This document shows positions 33,116 to 44,930 of a stretch of 64,000 nucleotides of DNA, piece after piece. Position 1 is the first letter of the stretch. Each line of letters opens with the position of its first letter. The position numbers and the translations under genes are program-made. The stretch is from Unio delphinus (Eukaryota; Mollusca; Bivalvia; Unionida; Unionidae), in the NCBI GenBank assembly GCA_029339505.1, contig JAQISU010000033.1, forward strand, positions 3,175,001-3,239,000, given 5' to 3'. The notes below the pieces were generated by a model. It ran no database searches. It saw only the letters and a list, made by a program, of their open reading frames with translations, and was not told the DNA's origin.

Positions 33116-33406
33116 TTTTCATGGTATGGTCTCTCCAGTGGAAAACTTCATTTGTGCTCTCAGGAAATAGCAAGTAGAATATCATACAGTGATATCTTTT
33201 CACAAAAAGATTCGGGATTTTCTATCTTTAAAAAAAATAATTTTTATTTACTTTACTGGCAATCAGTTTGACTAGTGTTTACAGACATGAGTCGATAAGA
33301 TAGAATTATAATAACAATAGTAATGTACTTATTCTCTTGAATGCGTGCCATGCATGGGTGAGAGGCATGCATTGAGGCATATTCTGTGCACACATACACA
33401 TCCTTG

Positions 33407-33680
33407 ATCACTCCGGTGGCCCAGTGGTTAGACTGCCTGCCTTGGATGTGGGAGGTCGTGGGTTTGATACCTGGCCGAGTCTCACAAAAGTCTTATAAAA
33501 ATGGTATTAATAGCTGCCTCACTTTCAGGCGCTCAGCATTAAGAAGTTAGTGTTAGCACTTGTCACCCTGTGTGTCAGGATAATGTGACTTGGTGGGACA
33601 TCATGCTACTTGTTTGTGAAATGACTGAAAGCTTTTTAAAGCTACACTGAAAAATCCAAAATGAAACACACTCACACATA
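33407..33680 (+). mobile_element. SINE-B copy 3, near full length
   Basis: The head has GGTGGCCCAGTGGTTAGACT and B box GGGTTTGATACC. The central body follows with CAGGATAATGTGACTTGGTG, then AAAGCTACACTGAAAAATCC and a short degenerate CA-rich tail (CACACTCACACATACCC). A possible degenerate duplication is CACACATACACA at about 33389 versus CACACATACCCA at about 33673. That repeat is low complexity, so it is weak evidence. Confidence 0.88.
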
Positions 33681-34768
33681 CCCACCCCTTTTGTTGGACT
33701 TTTCAACTGCGCATCTGTACTAAAATAACTCCGAAATATTAGGATTAGTTTCGATTCAAAAGAGTCTTTTGTTTCAGCAGCATGCACCTGTCCTGCTCAG
33801 ACATCATGTGTGTATCACGTGCTGTGTAACTTTCTGCGTACCTTGTTGTAAGTTCGTTCTTTTCTGTTTTGTGTTCACAGTGACTTTTATTCATCGCAGA
33901 CTTTGTTGGGTATCCTGTGTTTAGATTAATAATTATTATTTACAGTGATATTTAATATAGCTATTTTAAAAATATTCTAAATAAAAGTGCAAGCTTTCAG
34001 TGGCTGATTTATAGGTTAGGTGATAAAAACTGCGATTATTATGTTAAAATAAGAAGTAATAAAACTGAAGTATTTATTTTTATTAAAACAGAGACAAATA
34101 CCGGTATGTAATGTCATCTTTTTGAGCTTATGAGCCTATTATATATTTGATGTTATTTGTTGGTATTCCTTGGCTATTGAGTTATCATAACTAATTGCGA
34201 GTTACTCATAACAACAGTTTTTGAGGGTTGGATATGGTGTTACTGATATTGAAATATACTTTTTTTGGGGGGGGGGGGGTAAAACTATTTTTATGACTTC
34301 ATTACTTACTTGTTGCTATGACCAGATTCTATCCTCTCATCCAAAACTTATGTGCTACTAAGTTCGGCAGATTCCCTGACGAGGACTGTCATCCATACTT
34401 GAGATGTGTGTGATTTAGCACAATGTTGATTCAGTGTTCTGGAAGATTCTGGTTCACCCTATTGGGAGGACAAATGTTTTTGTCATTTGTTCGGGTATTT
34501 ACCTCCAGGAAAAGTAATAGCAACAGGTATAAGTATTACATCAATAAAGTTAATTCCCCCCCCTTCCAAACTTCATTTTACCAATTGATGTTATGGTTTG
34601 TTTGCCCCAGGATCTTATTCATATTCATCAAAATTTACCTGAGCCCTTATTCCCAATAGAATAAATTCAATAACCCATTGCAGTTTTAGCTTACAATGAA
34701 AGGTTTCTGCACTAAACTTGTTAATTCCCATCCAAACTGCTTTTATTTTGTTATATTCAGCTTCAGGC
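33681..34768. other. AT-rich DNA with poly-G tract
   Basis: A run of 13 G at 34267-34279 after a T run. Frames of up to 78 codons (34423-34659) lack motifs. Confidence 0.5.
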
Positions 34769-34780
34769 TGCAATCTTTGT

Positions 34781-35031
34781 TGTTGTTGTTGTTGTAATGT
34801 TTAACGCCATTTTTCAGCACACGATAGGCTATACATGGTGGTCAGTATTAATGGTGCAGGAAGAAGTTGGAAAACCCCGGAATGAACCACCAACCCAGGA
34901 GAAGCTACTGGCTAACTTTCTCACATACCCACATGAGCCGAATCTGAGACTCGAACCATTGCAGATAGAGGTGAGATGGCAGTGATCAATATTGGAGAGC
35001 GCTTTAGACCACTCTGCCACTCAGAGCCCCT
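34781..35031 (-). mobile_element. SINE-A copy 6, full length, perfect 12-bp TSD
   Basis: The minus-strand element begins at the left with (TTG)n (complement of the ACA tail). The body includes ACACGATAGGCTATACATGG. The right end is the tRNA-like head with the B-box complement GAGACTCGAACC and A-box complement GCGCTTTAGACCACTCTGCC. The perfect 12-bp repeat TGCAATCTTTGT at 34769-34780 and 35032-35043 fixes the ends and gives a length of 251 bp. This is the best reference copy of the family here and probably a recent insertion. Confidence 0.96.
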
Positions 35032-35043
35032 TGCAATCTTTGT

Positions 35044-35561
35044 AAATAAATACATCAGTGGAAGATTGTAAAGATTCAAAAGATCCCTCAAGAGTCTGCA
35101 CACTGTGAAAGTAAGTCTTCTGTTTCCTTTTACATTCTTACAAAAAGTATTAACATTAAGATCTACGGACTGTTTTATTTGTAGCCTAGAAAACGCTGAA
35201 AAATTAAGCAGTTCTGACATATGCCGTAAAAGATATTATGGAAATAAGTTTTGACCCACCGTCTTATCATTGGTTCAAAGTTATTAAAGGTTAGAACATT
35301 AATAAATTTCCATGAAATGTAACCAGAAGCTTTTCAAAAGTCAGTTAATAATCAGATACCATGCAGACGTAATTCTTCAGTGATATGCTTTATATCAGAA
35401 ATAATCCTTTCATTTTTACCAATATATCTTCCTGGAACAAAACCAATGTGGTCACCATTTATTATATCATTGAATACTGACATTAATCTTTTTGTCATAT
35501 GTGCAAATTTGTATGCAACATATAATCAACAGTTCCAGTTTTGTAAATACTGTTTGGTACA
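35044..35561. other. AT-rich DNA, nothing recognised
   Basis: Unique-looking sequence between two SINEs. Confidence 0.5.
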
Positions 35562-35905
35562 GACAGTTCCAGTGGCCTTAAGTTGTTAGAGCATCCGCCT
35601 TTGATACAGGAAGTTGCAGGTTCGGATCCAGCTCGAGTCATACCAAAGACTTATTAATAAAAATGGTACTAACAGCTGCCTCGCTAAGGCACTCAGCACT
35701 AAGAGGTTAGTGTTAGGACTGGTTAGCCTGGGGTCAGGATAATGTGACTGTGTGGGACATCATGCTACATGTCTGCAGCATGATGCCCCAGTGCAAGATA
35801 TCGCTAATAACTGCCACACTGAAGACATCATTATAAAGTGCTGTGATTGAAAATTTGTTAAAGCTATGTTGAAAATTCCAAATCTCTCTCTCTCTCTCTC
35901 TCTCT

Positions 35906-35957
<52 letters not shown>
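35562..35957 (+). mobile_element. SINE-B copy 4, full length, with (TC)n(AC)n tail and TSD
   Basis: The head starts TTCCAGTGGCCTTAAGTTGT with B box GGTTCGGATCC. The full central body follows (GGATAATGTGACTGTGTGGG), then a compound tail of about 13 TC (35883-35908) and 22 AC (35911-35955) units. The perfect 10-bp direct repeat GTTTGGTACA at 35552-35561 and 35958-35967 encloses head and tail, showing that the microsatellite is part of the inserted unit. Confidence 0.95.
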
Positions 35958-35967
35958 GTTTGGTACA

Positions 35968-36792
35968 AATGTACAAGGCATAATACTTTGATGATTGTTC
36001 TGACTACAAATTTGTTAATATTGTAGATTTTTAAAAATGTTGTGAAATCATTCGAGTCAGCACTTATTTTTTGTAATATTTGTTGAAACAATTTAAAGTC
36101 TCTTCTGTTTAATTTTTCCCTTTTATTTTAAGACTGGTCTTCAAAGTCCAACTTAATTAGCACCCCCCCCCCCCAATGTCTTTCCTATTGCACTGGTTTT
36201 AAAATTAGGTTTGGCAGGATGTTTTGTTTTATGTGTGTGTATATATACATGTATATGGAATTGATTTTCCTCAAGATAACCGAACATAATATTGCATTTT
36301 CTCAGTTTCCCAATTGTGTTCGACAGTTTGGTGATAAAATTTTAATGTTTGTGTCATCCCGTTTGGATTTGAAAAAAGTGTAAATTTCTGACCAAGTAAA
36401 ATTAAACATAGTTTATGTTTTACCTTAAACAATAACGATCAATAACTTGTGATTTTCTACACAAATATCAATATGTATATATTTGTATCCCTATCAATAC
36501 AGCATAAATCATTCTAATGCACTTGTTGAATAGTTGTGGAAATGAGAGAGCTAGCCTATCTTGTTACATGTTTCTGGTTCATGTTGTTCTCTTTGTACTG
36601 CATAATTTATAAAGTAGAATTGTGTGTAATTTATTAAAACCACCTTTTTTGTTTTTATTTAGCAAAAAAGCCAGGCATGTGATCACTTTTACTTAGTAGT
36701 ATGTGATTAATACTAATGAAAGGGAAGAGACAGAACAGCCATGGTTCTCTTTGATGCAGAATAAATTATGCTGGTCACAAATTAATTGTAAT
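35968..36792. other. AT-rich DNA with 13-bp poly-C
   Basis: C run at about 36162-36174. Nothing else recognised. Confidence 0.5.
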
Positions 36793-36896
36793 GCAGAACC
36801 AGAAAAAGCATGTGTCTATTAGACTAAGACCAATCTGTGTTGAAGCAGAACCAGAAAAAGCAAGTGTCTTTTAGACTAAAACCAATATGTATTGAA
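36793..36896. repeat. Tandem duplication, 52-bp unit, 2 copies
   Basis: Two copies of a unit starting GCAGAACCAGAAAAAGCA, at 36793 and 36845, with a few substitutions. Confidence 0.92.
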
Positions 36897-37011
36897 GAGA
36901 AGAAGATCCTAATCTTTGGAGGATGAATTGTCTCTAATGGAATGTGTGATGTTATAAAGTATAAAAATGAACTTTAGAAATTCTCAAATTGTAGATGGCA
37001 ATTAATGCATT

Positions 37012-37214
37012 AACCCTTCCCCCCCCCCCAATCATAGGGCATAAAACTTAAGGCAACTTGTGGGTAATTTCCCTCACCTCATCCCCCCCCCCCCAATCAT
37101 AGGGCGTAAAACTTAAGGCAACTTGTGGGTAATTTCCCTCACCTCATCCCCCCCCCCCCCAATCATAGGGTGTAAAACTTAAGGCAACTTGTGGCTAATT
37201 TCCCTCACCTCACC
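37012..37214. repeat. Minisatellite, ~63-bp unit with poly-C, 3 copies
   Basis: Three copies of a unit starting with a run of 9-13 C followed by AATCATAGGGCGTAAAACTT and ending TTTCCCTCACCTCA. The C-run length differs between copies. Confidence 0.95.
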
Positions 37215-37289
37215 CCTGAGTGTGGTACTCTAGAATTCTCATGGGTATGTAACTGTCAGTATATTATTATAGACTGTTTCACCAGTCTT

Positions 37290-37833
37290 ACTCATTTGAG
37301 CTGTATTTCAATTGGACAATTTGGGTTACAGTCTATAGGCATTGTTCTACAGATGTAACACTGTCAGTATCCTATCAAGGATAGTACCAACTTGCACTTT
37401 CTTGAGCCATTTGGACAGTTTGTGTTAGTCCATTGACCTACATATACAGCACTGTCAGTGACATGTCACAGACTCTGGTACTTTTATCACTGACAACAGC
37501 AACTCATGCTCAGCTGTTTTTCAGTTTGCCAGTTTGTATTAGTCCATAGACATTGCCACATAACATAGAATACTGTCAGTGACATGTCACAGACTGTTAC
37601 TTTTATCACTGACAACAGCAACTCATGCTCAGCTGTTTTTCAGTTTGCCAGTTTGTATTAGTCCATAGACATTGCCACATAACATAGAATGCTGTCAGTG
37701 ACATGTCACAGACTGTTACTTTTATCACTGACAACAGCAACTCATGCTCAGTTGTTTTTCAGTTTTCCAGTTTGTATTAGTCCATAGACATTGCCACATA
37801 ACATAGAATGCTGTCAGTGACATGTACCAGACT
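37290..37833. repeat. Minisatellite, 119-bp unit, 3 good copies plus diverged flanking copies
   Basis: Each unit includes a perfect 12-bp palindrome GTGACATGTCAC and the phrase GTTTTTCAGTTTGCCAGTTT. The period of 119 bp was checked at 37573, 37692 and 37811. More diverged units lie at 37290-37440, and an isolated piece at about 38640-38715. Confidence 0.93.
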
Positions 37834-39555
37834 TCAGCATCATACTGTAGTAGGTAGGGCCTACTTGATATAACTGCACTTTGGAGAATTAGTCATATTT
37901 AATGAATCTTTGATACCTCTAGTTCTTCATGCTGAATCCCTGCACTATGTTTGACCTGCCTTTTTAAATAATCCTAGCTAACTTCAGAGAGAGAGCATTC
38001 CCTGAAACCTTTTTCTGTAGCTAAACTTCTGGTTTGATTGTGTCTGGTGCAGACCCTTTATCTATCTCTAATCTACATATAAATGCACAAAGTCTAAATT
38101 GTGCAATCCAAAATAAAGTCATATATCTACTCTCCATATACACACTTTTCCTGCTGATAATATTTGTTAGAATTTCCAAAATATTATATTAAGTAGGAAA
38201 TTACTTGTAAACTTTATCCTTATGGGCAAATTAATATAAAATTAAACAATAACTACCCAACTCTATTTTAAGCACTTTATACCTACTAAAAGAGATTGAA
38301 ATTTCCCTACTACTGGTCACTAATTTGAATGTTTAAGTATTAAGGCAAACATGTTATAATTGTTTTTAATTATCTTTACAAAACACTAATCCAGCTGTCA
38401 TACTGACTCACATGATACCATTGTATTTGAGTAGCTGCTGATGATAGCATATTTACCCAAAAACCCTGCCTCTAAATTTGAACAGTGACTAAAGAAGTAC
38501 TCCTTTATCATGGATATACTATTATTAAATTTATGGAGAGAATTTAGAAAATGTATATACAAATAAATCTTCTCTTCTAAAACTTATACATATACCATAT
38601 CACCTGAAATTAACTAAATTTAGCCCTATACTAATACTTTCAGCTGTTTTTCAATTGCCAGTTTGCATTACAGTTCATAGGATTTGTTCCATGTGTACGG
38701 TACTGTAAGTGCCTTATCATGGAATATGGACAGGGATTGACATATTTAGATCATACCTAGTATTTAAGTGATCATTGAGTAATTATATTCATTTTTGCAA
38801 AACATCTGCTTTGTTGGCACTATTGATACCCAGAACAGACAATGCCTTTCATAAATTTCAGATGGCATTAGTTTAAGAAAGTATTATTAGTGATAACAAT
38901 GTATGGGCTGATACTATTGCAGATTTGTATACTTGCAGTGTATACTCAGGGTGGTACAATTGTTCATACCCCATCGTATCAGTAATACAAGATGTTTATT
39001 CTTCTTATTCCTGTAACTACTGTTACACAGCTATATATCTAACAATAAACCAATACACTTTTTTCTTCCCCAACAAAACCGATCTTTACCCATGCTATCC
39101 ACAAACTCTAGTGTGCTGTGTCTTCTCTGATCATGGCCACATTAGGTCCATAATTAGCTTGGAGCACCACTGCACCATTTTCATAGTTTTATAAATCATG
39201 TTAGAGATAAAATATTTTAAAAAGAAACTTGCCAAAATGCATAATTTAGCAATAAATCAAACTGCGATTAGTTCTTGTTTTAAATAAAAATGGTTGGTTT
39301 GGGAAAGTGTGAAGGAAATGCTTGATGATAATAATAGGTGTTGACTAAAGTTGAATAAGAGGCAGATTAGGACCAGAAAATTAAATAGGCCAGCCTTTTT
39401 CCAGTAGATTTAGATAATCAAACATGCTTTGCAGGGCAATAACAGGTACTTGGGAAAGTCTAGCACAAATGTAGACCTGTTGCTGTCACTGTTCAGCTTA
39501 TTCTGCTTAGTTTCTGAAAATTGTCTTCTCATCTTGTTCATTGTGGTATAGCCTC
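37834..39555. other. 1.7 kb AT-rich DNA
   Basis: Apart from the decayed 119-bp-type fragment near 38640-38715, nothing is recognised. An 89-codon frame (38925-39194) has no motif. Confidence 0.5.
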
Positions 39556-39661
39556 TTGCCAGTGCAGTGATTGAAGCCTTCAAGCCCTGTTACTTGTAAT
39601 AACATGGATGCCAGTGCAGTGATTGAAGCCTTCAAGCCCTGTTACTTGTAATAACATGGAT
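39556..39661. repeat. Tandem duplication, 52-bp unit, 2 copies
   Basis: Two essentially identical copies of the unit GCCAGTGCAGTGATTGAAGC followed by CTTCAAGCCCTGTTACTTG. The unit includes a small inverted repeat TTGAAG/CTTCAA. Confidence 0.95.
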
Positions 39662-41344
39662 GTTACCTTTATGATTTATTACAGTAAAACTTTGTAATAA
39701 CAGGTTGACCCCCCCCCCAAAAAAAAAACCTGTTGAAGTAACTTTAAGCATCTGTACACTGTAGCAGCCTGCACCTAATTGAAAAGTATTTTCTATTGAC
39801 TATTGCTCAGCACCATGTCATTGACTACTGTCATGCTAGATTCATCACAATAAGCTGTCTGTCATTCCTCAGCTTGTTCTGACAACTGTCCTGGAAATCA
39901 TTTTCTGCCATCTTGATCAGGGCTGCAGAGCTCCTTGCTTGTGCAGCAATTGAGCTCTAATAGATCTATTAAATTTCCATAAATCATTCCCTTGACTTGA
40001 GATAAGAATTCCAAGATACACCCATTACTTCCTCATATTCCTTTGTGAATGGTTCTTTGCCATTTCCCCCATTCCTCTTTTCCTACAGTTGTTATCTTAA
40101 ATGAAAATCGCATAAGGTTTGTGTTTCAAATTCAACCCAAGTGGAAAACTGTAATTTGATAAATTTTGGACCTGGTGTTATTAATTCTTTTTATGTAGTT
40201 TACTCATAACTTCAGTTGGCTTGGTAATTGGAGTGCAAGAACATGTGTATGACTGCTACAAATGCAATTTTAAAATATTTAATTGACACTTCATGGTGTC
40301 CATAAATTTGTGATACAAGCAAATTATCTTATGTATTTTAATATTCGCTTATTATTTGCCCATAGAATTTCCTGTGTAGAACTATTTATTTCTTGAAAGA
40401 TCTGTTAAGATAAAACAGTTCCATATCTAAATTTGCAAAAACTGCCAGTATAATTGATATTTTAAGAGTTTCATTTTCCCCTACTGTTACGATAACAGTT
40501 ACAGATCTGAGAATAGAGAATATGGGGAAAATTCTCTTCATTTGGACAAAAATGGTGGAAAGTTTCTAAATATAGGGTAGAGTTTACAAAGTAAATAAAG
40601 GTACAGCTTGCAAATAGTATGAACAATTTTAGTTTGGGTACAACATGTAATATTTAGAAACTAAAGTGAATCTTGCAATGACCACTCTATGAAAACAAGA
40701 AAGGGGTTTAGAAGGGGGGGGGGGTTAACAAATATTTTTAATGCATTAATGACTACCGTATATCATCCCTAAAAAATAGACCATCAGATTCAATCATGCT
40801 TTCATCATTTTTATATTTAAAAAAAAATATAATAACTTGGTAAAAAGAGTTTTTTTTAGATATTGAACTTTAAGTTTGTAGGTATGAATAATAAATTGTA
40901 AATATAGTCCAACATGTCTACAAAGATCACCTCAGTGATATGGACATTGTGGCCTTTTTAACAGGTGACACTGATATGGAGATATATGCATTACTCACAC
41001 TTTATAACACTGTCAATCAGAATCATACAAGTTTCAGGCATTACAGTTGAGGGAATCATATATTGAAGGATGGTCCATTAGGGATCTGTGCATAAAAATA
41101 AATATAAAGCAGCATATTTTTTCAAGTAAAATCACTTTTTAATTGGTTTTCATCACACACTAACTAAATTTAACTGAAAAAATTCAAATGTCAATGATAA
41201 AACAAATTTGAAACGATTTCATCAGATCAGAAGTTGAATTATAAAAAGGGCAGTGGTATACTGAGGGGATTTATAGTGAGGGAACTTCAGAAACTGAACT
41301 TTAGAAGAACATCTTTATATCATGTAGATGATCATTTTGGCAGT
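39662..41344. other. 1.7 kb AT-rich DNA with homopolymers
   Basis: A C/A run near 39710-39729 and an 11-bp poly-G at 40714-40724. No arrays or element ends recognised. Confidence 0.5.
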
Positions 41345-41950
41345 TCGTATTGCATTACCCTCATTCAAAGACCCTTATTATAACAGTTTTGACTGTACCA
41401 CCCTCATTCCAAGACCCTTCATTATAAAAGTTTTGACTGCATCACCCTCATTCCATGACCCTTCATTATAACAGTTTTGACTGCATCACCCTCACTCCAA
41501 GACCCTTCATTATAACAGTTTTGACTGCATCACCCTCACTCCAAGACCCTTCATTATAACAGTTTTGACTACATTACCTTCATTCCAAGACCCTTCATTA
41601 TAACAGTTTTGACTGCATCACCCTCATTCCAAGGGCCTTCATTATAAGTTTTGACTGCATCACCCTCACTACAAGACCATTGTTACTGGTTTGGCTGCAT
41701 TACCCTCACTCCATGGTCCTTCATTTTAGGTGATCACTACAGCAGGTTTAATTGCATCACCCTCACTCCATGGTCCGTCATTATAGTTGATTACTACTGC
41801 ATCACCCTCACTCCAAGACACTTCAATATAAATGATCACATGGCATCAACTTCAGTCCAAGACCTTTCATTACAGATGATCACTACAGCAGGTTTGATTG
41901 CATCACCCTCACTCCATGGCCTGTCATTATAGATAATCACTATGTAATCA
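41345..41950. repeat. Minisatellite, ~44-bp unit, about 13 copies, decaying to the right
   Basis: Units contain TGCATCACCCTCATTCCAAG and ACCCTTCATTATAACAGTTT. The first six are regular. From about 41640 the units carry insertions and a different middle section (GGTGATCACTACAGCAGGTT), suggesting an older half. Confidence 0.93.
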
Positions 41951-43164
41951 CCTTAAATCCTAGTCCATAAATCAACCCCACAAATCTGTGTTGATACTGA
42001 TGGACTATGTTGTGGGTCTGATGTCACCTGTTCAATAAAATGTACAAATTTGCTGCATGCGAATCATTCCAGAACATCACCCCACCCCCACCCCCCACAT
42101 ACACTTTTGACACATGCCATTAATTAGTAGCAGCCATATCAAGCATGAATTTCAAAATGGCCAAAGGACAGATGGTGTGCTATTCCAGGTGGATTTACAA
42201 GTCACCAAACATATGATTTGCTCAGGAAATATAATAAAAAAAGAACCTTCAGCCGACCGTAGCCGCACAGCCCATATGACTGTATTCTTGGGTAAATTAG
42301 GTCCCTTGTTCAACACTCATCTCCTAAAACATTTTAGCACTGTGTCTTGAGAATAATTTCAACCATTTGACAAAACTAGAAATATGCTAATAGCAGATAT
42401 TGATAGCACTGTGTCCTTGTCCATTAAAAAAACATAGATAAGGATTCCAAAACAAAATGTACACTTAAGCAAAATGGATTTATCTGGTTTGGGTCATAAA
42501 ACCATATCCATCACTGGAGATATATTGGATATTATAATTGTGTTGACTGACTCAAATTGAGCATAAAATATTAGGAATGGACAGTGATAGGTTTCTGATT
42601 TCCATAGCCCTCCTGGTAACTGAAACACTTCCAAGCAGAGCTTTATTAGTGGATGCATTTTTGTGGGGTCATGTGGAAGTAAGAGAATATATAGATGGAA
42701 TAACTATGGATGATAGCATTCAAACAGAAAATAGGTACAAATATTTTAATAGAGGACATATCTTTTAATACATGTATATATAACACTGTAGCCATCAATG
42801 TAATACGCTGCGGATGACAACCAAAAAGAATTAGAGTTGACAAAAATATTGTGGATCTGGACTGTTAAGTTAGCATAGTAAAGAATATATATGTGTGTGT
42901 GTGTGTGTGTGTCTTTTGGATGGTCTTGCTCAGTTGTTGTTTAGATACAAAAAATTATTTATTAAAAAAAATTACTTGTGTCTGGAATTAGAGTAAAATA
43001 AATATGATAGCTTAGATAATAAAAAAAATAGTCTGAAAGTTTGAACCTTTGAACCCACTAACAATTTGGTGGCCCACAAAATATTCTAATGACATATCTA
43101 TGTGTGGATGATTACATCTGAGTTTTCAAATGTGGGACAGGAGTCCATAGTCAAGTATGAGTTT
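41951..43164. other. AT-rich DNA with (GT)n
   Basis: A C-rich run at about 42080-42099 and (GT)n at 42892-42912. Frames of 63-78 codons without motif. Confidence 0.5.
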
Positions 43165-43365
43165 TTAACTATTGTATGTACATGTTTCCATGGCAGCTGC
43201 AAACAACAGATCCATATCTACCATCAGATAATGCAAATCAGGGTCCTTTTTACTCGCAATAAACTGCACAGACCCAGATTGTGTATTAATTGATGGCAGA
43301 TCTGGGTCAGTGCTCTTTACAGTTGAACTCATCTGATCAGCGAGTAGATAAAGTATATGTTTGTA
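43165..43365. mobile_element. Fold-back MITE family, copy D
   Basis: CAGCTGCAAACAACAGATCC at the left and the inverted TTTACAGTTGAACTCATCTG…CGAGTAGATA at the right. The core has CTGCACAGACCCAGATTG facing GATGGCAGATCTGGGTC. Ends are diverged; no duplication recognised. Confidence 0.68.
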
Positions 43366-43411
43366 AGATCAAACTCTTCTCCACCTTTCATGAAATGTAC
43401 ACCTTACACTG

Positions 43412-43620
43412 AGGTGCCTCGAGTGGCCGAGTGGTCTAAAGCGCTTTCCGTTACGGATCATTGCCATGTCACCTCTGTGCGGGTTCGAGTCTCGGATTCG
43501 ATCAGTGTGGGTATATGAGAAAGCTTGCCAGTAGCTTCTCATGGGTTGGTGGTTCTTTCTGGGGTTTTCTCGGGTTCTTCCTCCACCACTGAAAAAATGG
43601 CATTAACCCTACAACAACAA
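43412..43620 (+). mobile_element. SINE-A copy 7 with internal deletion and TSD
   Basis: This copy has the clearest head in the window: A box GTGGCCGAGTGGTCTAAAGC (about 43424) and B box GGGTTCGAGTCTC (about 43482). About 40 bp of the 3' body are missing: CTCCACCACTG joins directly to AAAAAATGGCATTAACCC. The tail is ACAACAACAA. Direct repeats are CACCTTACACTG (43400-43411) and CACCTTGCACTG (43621-43632), 11 of 12 identical. Confidence 0.93.
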
Positions 43621-43632
43621 CACCTTGCACTG

Positions 43633-44390
43633 CAAGTCCTATGTACAATACCAAGATTTGTTTTAGTAGAAAAATTAATGATTGAAAATACTTCTTCAAA
43701 GCAGTGGAAAGTACATTCACTGTTTTTCTGATACCATCTTGATGATGGGTGGTTTTTAAACACTTCACTGCTGGTCAATCACAGCACATGAAAGATTATT
43801 TTCTATTAATGCTTGAGTATATTTTAGTTATATGATGCTCAAACTCCAGCAGAGGTGCCCACATAATTATTTTTGGGGTGGGGGGCAAACATGTAGTGGC
43901 TAGCTTTTAATGTTTTTCTGATGTAGGCCATAACATATTTGAAGGTGAAATCTGGGGTGGGGTGAGATGACTGATAAATGTTACACACAGTAAACCCCAC
44001 CATGCCCCCGTATGCAGGCACCCATGCTGCTAATAGCTTCATTTAAGAAAAAGACTGGAGATAAAAACTGAATGTACCATTTTGTTCAGTTGCCCTAGTT
44101 ACGATAACATTATCAAGCAGGTGACATTTTCATTTTATTAAAATAAATGCATTGATGCTATTTTGTAGCATTTGCTGAAGTTGATCGATAAAAAAAGGAA
44201 TTAATAAAAATAATGTGATTGTAAAAATTGTTATCTGATGATGTAGAACTTTTGGTCAATGAATACAAAACAAAGAAAGTATGTTGAGCACTCCGAGACA
44301 GAACCAGGATTTTTATGGTTGCCTGATGCTTTTTGTGGGCTTCTGCTCAAATGAGTGTTCAAGGATGCAGCCATATTATGCACTGAATAA
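43633..44390. other. AT-rich DNA, nothing recognised
   Basis: No feature seen. Confidence 0.5.
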
Positions 44391-44695
44391 ATTTAATAAT
44401 GACTTAAATTAAGACTTAATAATGACTGATAGACTTACTAATGACTTATAGACTTAATAATGACTTAAATTAAGACTTAATAATGACTGATAGACTTAAT
44501 AATGACTTATAGACTTAATAATGACTTAAATTAAGACTTAATAATGACTGATAGACTTTATAATGACTTATAGACTTAATAATGACATAGATTTAATAAT
44601 GACTTATAGACTTGATAATGACTTATAGATTTAATAATGATTTATTGACTTAATAATGACTTATAGACTTAATAATGACTTATAGACTTAAAATA
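44391..44695. repeat. Minisatellite, ~19-bp unit, about 16 copies
   Basis: Units of AATAATGACTTATAGACTT, alternating with AATTAAGACTT and TGATAGACTT variants. A two- to three-unit pattern repeats in the first half. Confidence 0.94.
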
Positions 44696-44868
44696 ATGTT
44701 TTCTTGCTTAATTAATGTCAGCATGTTAACCCTTTTGTAATTTCATGGTGTTTATTTTTGTATTCTTGTTGTTATAAATATTTTTATGTGCTATTTAATA
44801 TTGTAAAGCATTTAGAGCTTCTAAAGATTAGTCACTATACTACTGGTAAGTCCACAATATATTATTAT

Positions 44869-44930
<62 letters not shown>
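44696..44930 (+). mobile_element. LINE/SINE 3' tail with (ATT)n
   Basis: GTAAAGCATTTAGAGCTTCT followed by AAAGATTAGTCACTATAC corresponds to the tail block at about 4500 and 57612. It is followed after a diverged ~30-bp spacer by (ATT)n of about 22 units (44861-44930). The 5' limit is uncertain. A poly-Leu frame over the microsatellite is an artefact. Confidence 0.65.

Larger units (their letters stand above)
29700..33230 (+). mobile_element. Decayed DIRS-like (tyrosine-recombinase-type) retroelement
   Basis: This 3.5-kb block differs from its surroundings: it is less AT-rich and has long plus-strand frames in succession. The 3' part (32045-33115) reads, across frameshifts, as a DIRS-type reverse transcriptase running toward an RNase H. 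The 5' part has a 207-codon frame and further broken frames where gag is expected. A MITE is inserted at 31531-32034. No tyrosine recombinase, terminal inverted repeats or split direct repeats of the element itself were found, so it is incomplete. Boundaries are approximate. The family call rests on remembered motif order, not on a search. Confidence 0.62.

Noticed and set aside
43424..43500. Functional tRNA-Leu/Ser gene
   Set aside because: The A and B boxes are good but the sequence is the head of a dispersed SINE-A copy with duplication and ACA tail. The cloverleaf is not maintained.
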